Part shown: positions 61,161 through 64,000 of the stretch, in pieces | How positions within the stretch are numbered: position 1 is the first letter of the stretch | Layout of the letters: each line of letters begins with the position of its first letter | Source of the DNA: JAXLXE01 sp046328115 | GTDB taxonomy: Bacteria; Chloroflexota; UBA6077; JACCZL01 | DNA: 64,000 nt | Assembly: GCA_046328115.1 (NCBI GenBank) | Contig: JAXLXE010000001.1 | Coordinates: 2,604,001 to 2,668,000, forward strand | Reading direction: 5' to 3' | Position numbers and translations under genes: made by a program | Notes under the pieces: model-generated | Seen by the model: the letters and a program-made list of their open reading frames with translations, nothing else | The model's database searches: none | Told to the model about the DNA's origin: nothing

Positions 61161-61619
61161 CTAGCCCCCAGCGTGCACGCGCACCAGCCGTCGCCGCGAG
61201 ATCCGCCACATGGTGACGGCGGCCAGGAACGCACTCAGCGTATCCAGTCCAACGTCGAAGACGCGCGGCTCGCGGCCCGGTACGAAGCTCTGCCGCACCT
61301 CGTCCAGCGCGCCATAGCACAGCGCGATCAGTGCGCACGCCAGGATCGCCCGCCCCGCCACCAGGGACACTCCACCGCCAGGGCTCGTCAGCGCCCTCCA
61401 CAACAGGAGGCCCAGTGTGCCGTATTCGATCACGTGGACCAGCTTCGCCATCGCGAACGTAGCGCGGATGATCTCACCGGTCGCCGCGCTCGTCCTGGCG
61501 GGGATGTCGGAGCGGCTAGACAGCGAGAAGATCACCAGCATCCACAGCACCACCGGACCCCAGTGCAGGAAGAGAGATCGCGCGGTCGCGGTACCTGCGC
61601 GCTGTGGAGACAGCATCAA
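61161..61619 (-). CDS. VanZ family membrane protein, second copy
   Basis: 152 residues with four hydrophobic helices. The family motifs are KLVHVIEYGTLGLLLWRAL and YGALDEVRQSFVPGREPRVFDVGLD, closely like the downstream copy. The ATG overlaps the epimerase stop (ATGA), so the two VanZ genes, the epimerase and the WecA-type gene are one transcript. Tandem VanZ genes suggest a heterodimer, which is inference. Confidence 0.88.
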   Translation of the reverse strand: MMLSPQRAGTATARSLFLHWGPVVLWMLVIFSLSSRSDIPARTSAATGEIIRATFAMAKLVHVIEYGTLGLLLWRALTSPGGGVSLVAGRAILACALIALCYGALDEVRQSFVPGREPRVFDVGLDTLSAFLAAVTMWRISRRRLVRVHAGG

Positions 61620-62611
61620 GCTGGGTCGTCGCCATCGGACCGGGTGAGCTGCATCCGACGCTCTTCGATGATGTGCCGCAGCGCCGTATCCAGTGACGTG
61701 TCCGGCGCGTAGCCAATGGTCCCCCGCAGCTTGTCCACGTTTGGGACGCGGCGCCGCATGTCCTCAAAGCCACCGGGGTACGCCTCGTCGTACGACACGT
61801 TCACGATCTGGGAATGGGAGCCCGTGAGCTCGATCACGCGCGCCGCCAGGTCCTGGATCTTGATCTCATCTGGCCGGCCAATGTTGAACACGTCGCCCCA
61901 GGCGCCCTCCGTCTCGGCCAGCGCAAGCAGCGCCCGAACCACGTCTCCCACGTACGTGAAGCAGCGCGTCTGCTGCCCATCGCCGTACACCGTCACGGGC
62001 TCATTCCGGAGTGCCTGCATCACGAACCGCGGCGCCACCATGCCGTAACGGCCCTTCTGACGGGGTCCGATCGTGTTGAAGAACCGAACGATCATCGTGG
62101 GCAGCCTGCGCTCGTCGTAGTACGCAAGGGCCAGCGCCTCATCCGCGGCCTTGGCGGTCGCGTAGTGCCATCGCGCAATCCGGCTGGAGCCCAGCACCCG
62201 GTCATCGTCCTCCGAGAGTGGGCCAGAGTCGTTCTTGCCGTACACCTCGGACGTGGAAGCCACCAGGACCGGCTTCCGGTGCCGGTCAGCGGCCGCCAGC
62301 ACCACGTCCGTTCCGCGCAGGTTGGTCTCCAGCGAGGCCAGCGGCTGCTCCAACACCCGCCGCACGCCCACGGCCGCCGCCAGGTGGTACACGATGTCCG
62401 CGCGCGCCACCGCGGACTCCACCAGCGGCTCGTCCAGGATCGTGCCCACCGTGAGCTCGAAACAGTCACTTGCCTCAACGTCTTTCAGGTTTGCGCGGTC
62501 GCCCGTCGAGAGATCGTCGATCACGTGGACCCGGTGGCCACGCCCCAGCAACCCCTCTACCAGGTGCGATCCAATGAAGCCAGCACCGCCGGTGACCAGC
62601 GCCAGGCTCAC
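61616..62611 (-). CDS. NAD-dependent nucleotide-sugar epimerase/dehydratase (extended SDR)
   Basis: 331 residues. NAD-binding TGGAGFIGSH (7-16), the acidic loop DDLSTGDRANL, catalytic Ser in ASTSEVYG and the YxxxK pair in YATAKAADE, then the substrate segment RFFNTIGPRQKGRYGMV and RCFTYVGDVV. The features fit UDP-glucuronate decarboxylase, dTDP-glucose dehydratase or UDP-sugar 4-epimerase types; which one is not clear. The ATG overlaps the stop of the WecA fusion gene. Function in envelope sugar supply is inferred from its operon. Confidence 0.9.
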   Translation of the reverse strand: MSLALVTGGAGFIGSHLVEGLLGRGHRVHVIDDLSTGDRANLKDVEASDCFELTVGTILDEPLVESAVARADIVYHLAAAVGVRRVLEQPLASLETNLRGTDVVLAAADRHRKPVLVASTSEVYGKNDSGPLSEDDDRVLGSSRIARWHYATAKAADEALALAYYDERRLPTMIVRFFNTIGPRQKGRYGMVAPRFVMQALRNEPVTVYGDGQQTRCFTYVGDVVRALLALAETEGAWGDVFNIGRPDEIKIQDLAARVIELTGSHSQIVNVSYDEAYPGGFEDMRRRVPNVDKLRGTIGYAPDTSLDTALRHIIEERRMQLTRSDGDDPA

Positions 62612-64000
62612 CTTGCCGCACCCGCCAGAGCGCGTTCCGCGGCGTGCTCGCTGGCCACCTGGGCCCTGAAGAAGTCGCCCACGTCATGCACCGTCACGCC
62701 TATGCGGTTGCACTCCGCCACCAGCATTCCGTTCTGATCGAGCGTGGTCAACACCACCTGATCCACGGCCTCTCGCTGTGCCACCTCGCCCAGCCGCTCC
62801 GCCGCGCCAAGGATGCGCACGCCGTGAATCAGCCGATCGTGACGATCCTGATTGTCATCCAGAAACCCCACTACGCGGTAAGCGTGGGTCTTGCTCCGCG
62901 CCATCGCGCGAAGCACCAGCTCACCCGTATCCCCCGCGCCCACGATGAGGACGCGAATGAGGTCCCGGCGACGGAAGTGGCTCAGGACCTCTCTCAGAAT
63001 AACGAACGTTAGCCGGGCCAGGATCAAGAAGGCGGTCACCACCAGCCAGTCGATCAGGAATGTGGATAACGGCGCACCGCCATCAGCCAGGAACACCAGC
63101 TCCACCAGAATCCAGGACACGATGGAGCCGATCGTGCTGGCCACGGCCAGTCTGAACAGATCCGTGGCGCCCATGTACCGCCAGATCGCGCGATACGTCC
63201 CCAGCACGAACAGCGTGGCCAGCTTCGCGCTCACCACCCACGGCAGGAACGCCGCGAGCTGCTCCACGAAGCGACGGTTCGCCGGGCTTGACAGCCCATC
63301 GAACCGAATGAGGTACGCCGCCAGCAGTCCGAGACAGATGAGCGACAGGTCCAGCAGCATCTCCGCGATCTGGCGCTTGTACAGCAGCGAGCCCCCCAAG
63401 ACCAGCTTGCCGACCACGCCGGGCTCGCGACTGAGCCGATCGTAGTCAGACTCGCTGTAGACCCGCACCTGGGCCAGGTAGATCCCGAAGAACGCGATAC
63501 CAAACACCAGCAACGCGCCCAGCAGCAGCGTGAGCCAGCCGCTGACGTAGTTGGACATGATGGCCAGCGCGCCGAACAGCCCGCTCACCGCGTACAGGAT
63601 CAGCACCGCCGATCGCTCGTCCAGCCCCAGGGCAACCAGGCGATGCGATAGGTGATCGCGTCCGCCCTGCGAGATCGGCCGGCGGTTCAGCGAGCGAACC
63701 ACTGTCACCAATGTGGTGTCCAGGATGGGCAGCGCCATCACACCCACCGGCACCAGCAACGTGAGAGCCACTTCCGTCGTCGCCTTGGACGCACCCAGCG
63801 CCACGACTCCCGCGAGCAGGTAGCCCAGGACCAGGCTGCCCGAGTCCCCCATGAAGATCCGAGCCGGATTGAAGTTGAAAAACAAGAAGCCCGCGCATGC
63901 GCTGGCGATCACCAGGCACAGCATCGCGGTCTGGTGGTCGCCCTGGAGCACGTTGTGGACGAACAGCGTCACACCCACGATGGCCGCGATCCCTGCGGAC
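62608..64000 (-). CDS. WecA/TagO-type sugar-1-phosphate transferase fused to a CapD-type Rossmann half (N-terminus cut off)
   Basis: The gene runs off the right edge; about 463 residues are visible. The first 190 are the C-terminal part of a GT4 polyprenol-phosphate GlcNAc-1-P transferase: FFNFNPARIFMGDSGS and ALPILDTTLV, plus several helices. Four more helices and a soluble nucleotide-binding domain follow (LIRVLIVGAGDTGELVLRAM, FLDDNQDRHDR, VDQVVLTTLDQ), the arrangement of the first half of CapD/FlaA1-type proteins. The SDR catalytic half is missing from this chain and a separate epimerase gene follows with a four-base overlap. Codons from the edge to GTG 63978 stay open and match the family. 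Confidence 0.88.
   Translation of the reverse strand, partial: SAGIAAIVGVTLFVHNVLQGDHQTAMLCLVIASACAGFLFFNFNPARIFMGDSGSLVLGYLLAGVVALGASKATTEVALTLLVPVGVMALPILDTTLVTVVRSLNRRPISQGGRDHLSHRLVALGLDERSAVLILYAVSGLFGALAIMSNYVSGWLTLLLGALLVFGIAFFGIYLAQVRVYSESDYDRLSREPGVVGKLVLGGSLLYKRQIAEMLLDLSLICLGLLAAYLIRFDGLSSPANRRFVEQLAAFLPWVVSAKLATLFVLGTYRAIWRYMGATDLFRLAVASTIGSIVSWILVELVFLADGGAPLSTFLIDWLVVTAFLILARLTFVILREVLSHFRRRDLIRVLIVGAGDTGELVLRAMARSKTHAYRVVGFLDDNQDRHDRLIHGVRILGAAERLGEVAQREAVDQVVLTTLDQNGMLVAECNRIGVTVHDVGDFFRAQVASEHAAERALAGAAR

Noticed and set aside
1..64000. tRNA, rRNA, CRISPR array, insertion sequence or phage gene anywhere in the window
   Set aside because: Read both strands for cloverleaf-like T-loop sequences, regularly spaced repeats and transposase or integrase motifs; none was convincing.

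Overview
The window is a GC-rich (by eye about two-thirds G+C), gene-dense bacterial chromosome segment. Content and style suggest a Chloroflexota bacterium (Thermomicrobia-like or a related soil/water lineage): two DUF2079 membrane proteins, a Uma2 nuclease, fused MFS/spermidine-synthase, two-subunit E1 dehydrogenase genes, a GAF/GAF histidine kinase, many GTG/TTG starts and GGAGG-type ribosome sites. This is an inference; there is no rRNA in the window to settle it. I see no tRNA, rRNA, CRISPR array, insertion sequence or phage gene. It reads as ordinary core/accessory chromosome with several unusual small loci.

Layout. 1-10.3 kb: truncated DUF433 gene, methyltransferase, zinc alcohol dehydrogenase, a minus-strand run of tyrS, MFS transporter and Uma2, a glycosyltransferase with a coiled-coil tail, an Asp/Glu-racemase-fold protein with thiD, and a 14-helix efflux pump. 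10.3-19.6 kb: small secreted proteins, a cupredoxin lipoprotein, a promoter-to-terminator unit that looks like a structured small RNA (11510-11669), a monooxygenase-like ABM protein, a TIM-barrel sugar isomerase, an aminopropyltransferase-MFS fusion, a Gfo/Idh/MocA oxidoreductase preceded by an unannotated 42-residue peptide gene, a DapA-family aldolase and a GH26 mannanase. 19.7-27.7 kb: a signalling cluster of histidine kinase, single-domain response regulator and two GGDEF-EAL proteins, the second with a broken GGDEF motif. 27.7-33.6 kb: two tandem acetyl-xylan-esterase-like genes (one catalytically dead), a peptide-binding lipoprotein, an N-acyl-D-amino-acid deacylase and a membrane-anchored thioredoxin-fold gene interrupted by one in-frame TGA exactly where the active-site Cys belongs. 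33.9-41.3 kb: a large SdrD-like surface protein, a DinB-fold protein, and a CBS/zinc-ribbon gene followed by E1alpha, E1beta and E2 of a 2-oxoacid dehydrogenase. 41.4-49 kb: an FHA-trypsin membrane protease, an orphan beta-class DNA methyltransferase, a beta-propeller protein and a KdpD/WalK-like two-component system. 49-64 kb: DUF2079 and GT39-type membrane proteins, AlkA, a four-carbon sugar-acid kinase, SRPBCC protein, a thiol dioxygenase with a four-domain rhodanese, two VanZ proteins, an NDP-sugar epimerase, and a WecA-type sugar-phosphate transferase fused to a CapD-type Rossmann half that runs off the right edge.

Functional links: the minus-strand 60.8-64 kb block looks like lipid-linked envelope glycan assembly; 53.6-55.8 kb looks like a thiol-oxidation/sulfur-transfer pair; the 37.5-41.3 kb block is a dehydrogenase operon carrying its own possible energy sensor. 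The most exciting candidate is the thioredoxin-fold gene at 33119-33607. Its TGA, the uninterrupted reading frame on both sides, and two mutually exclusive hairpins just downstream make it a candidate selenoprotein.
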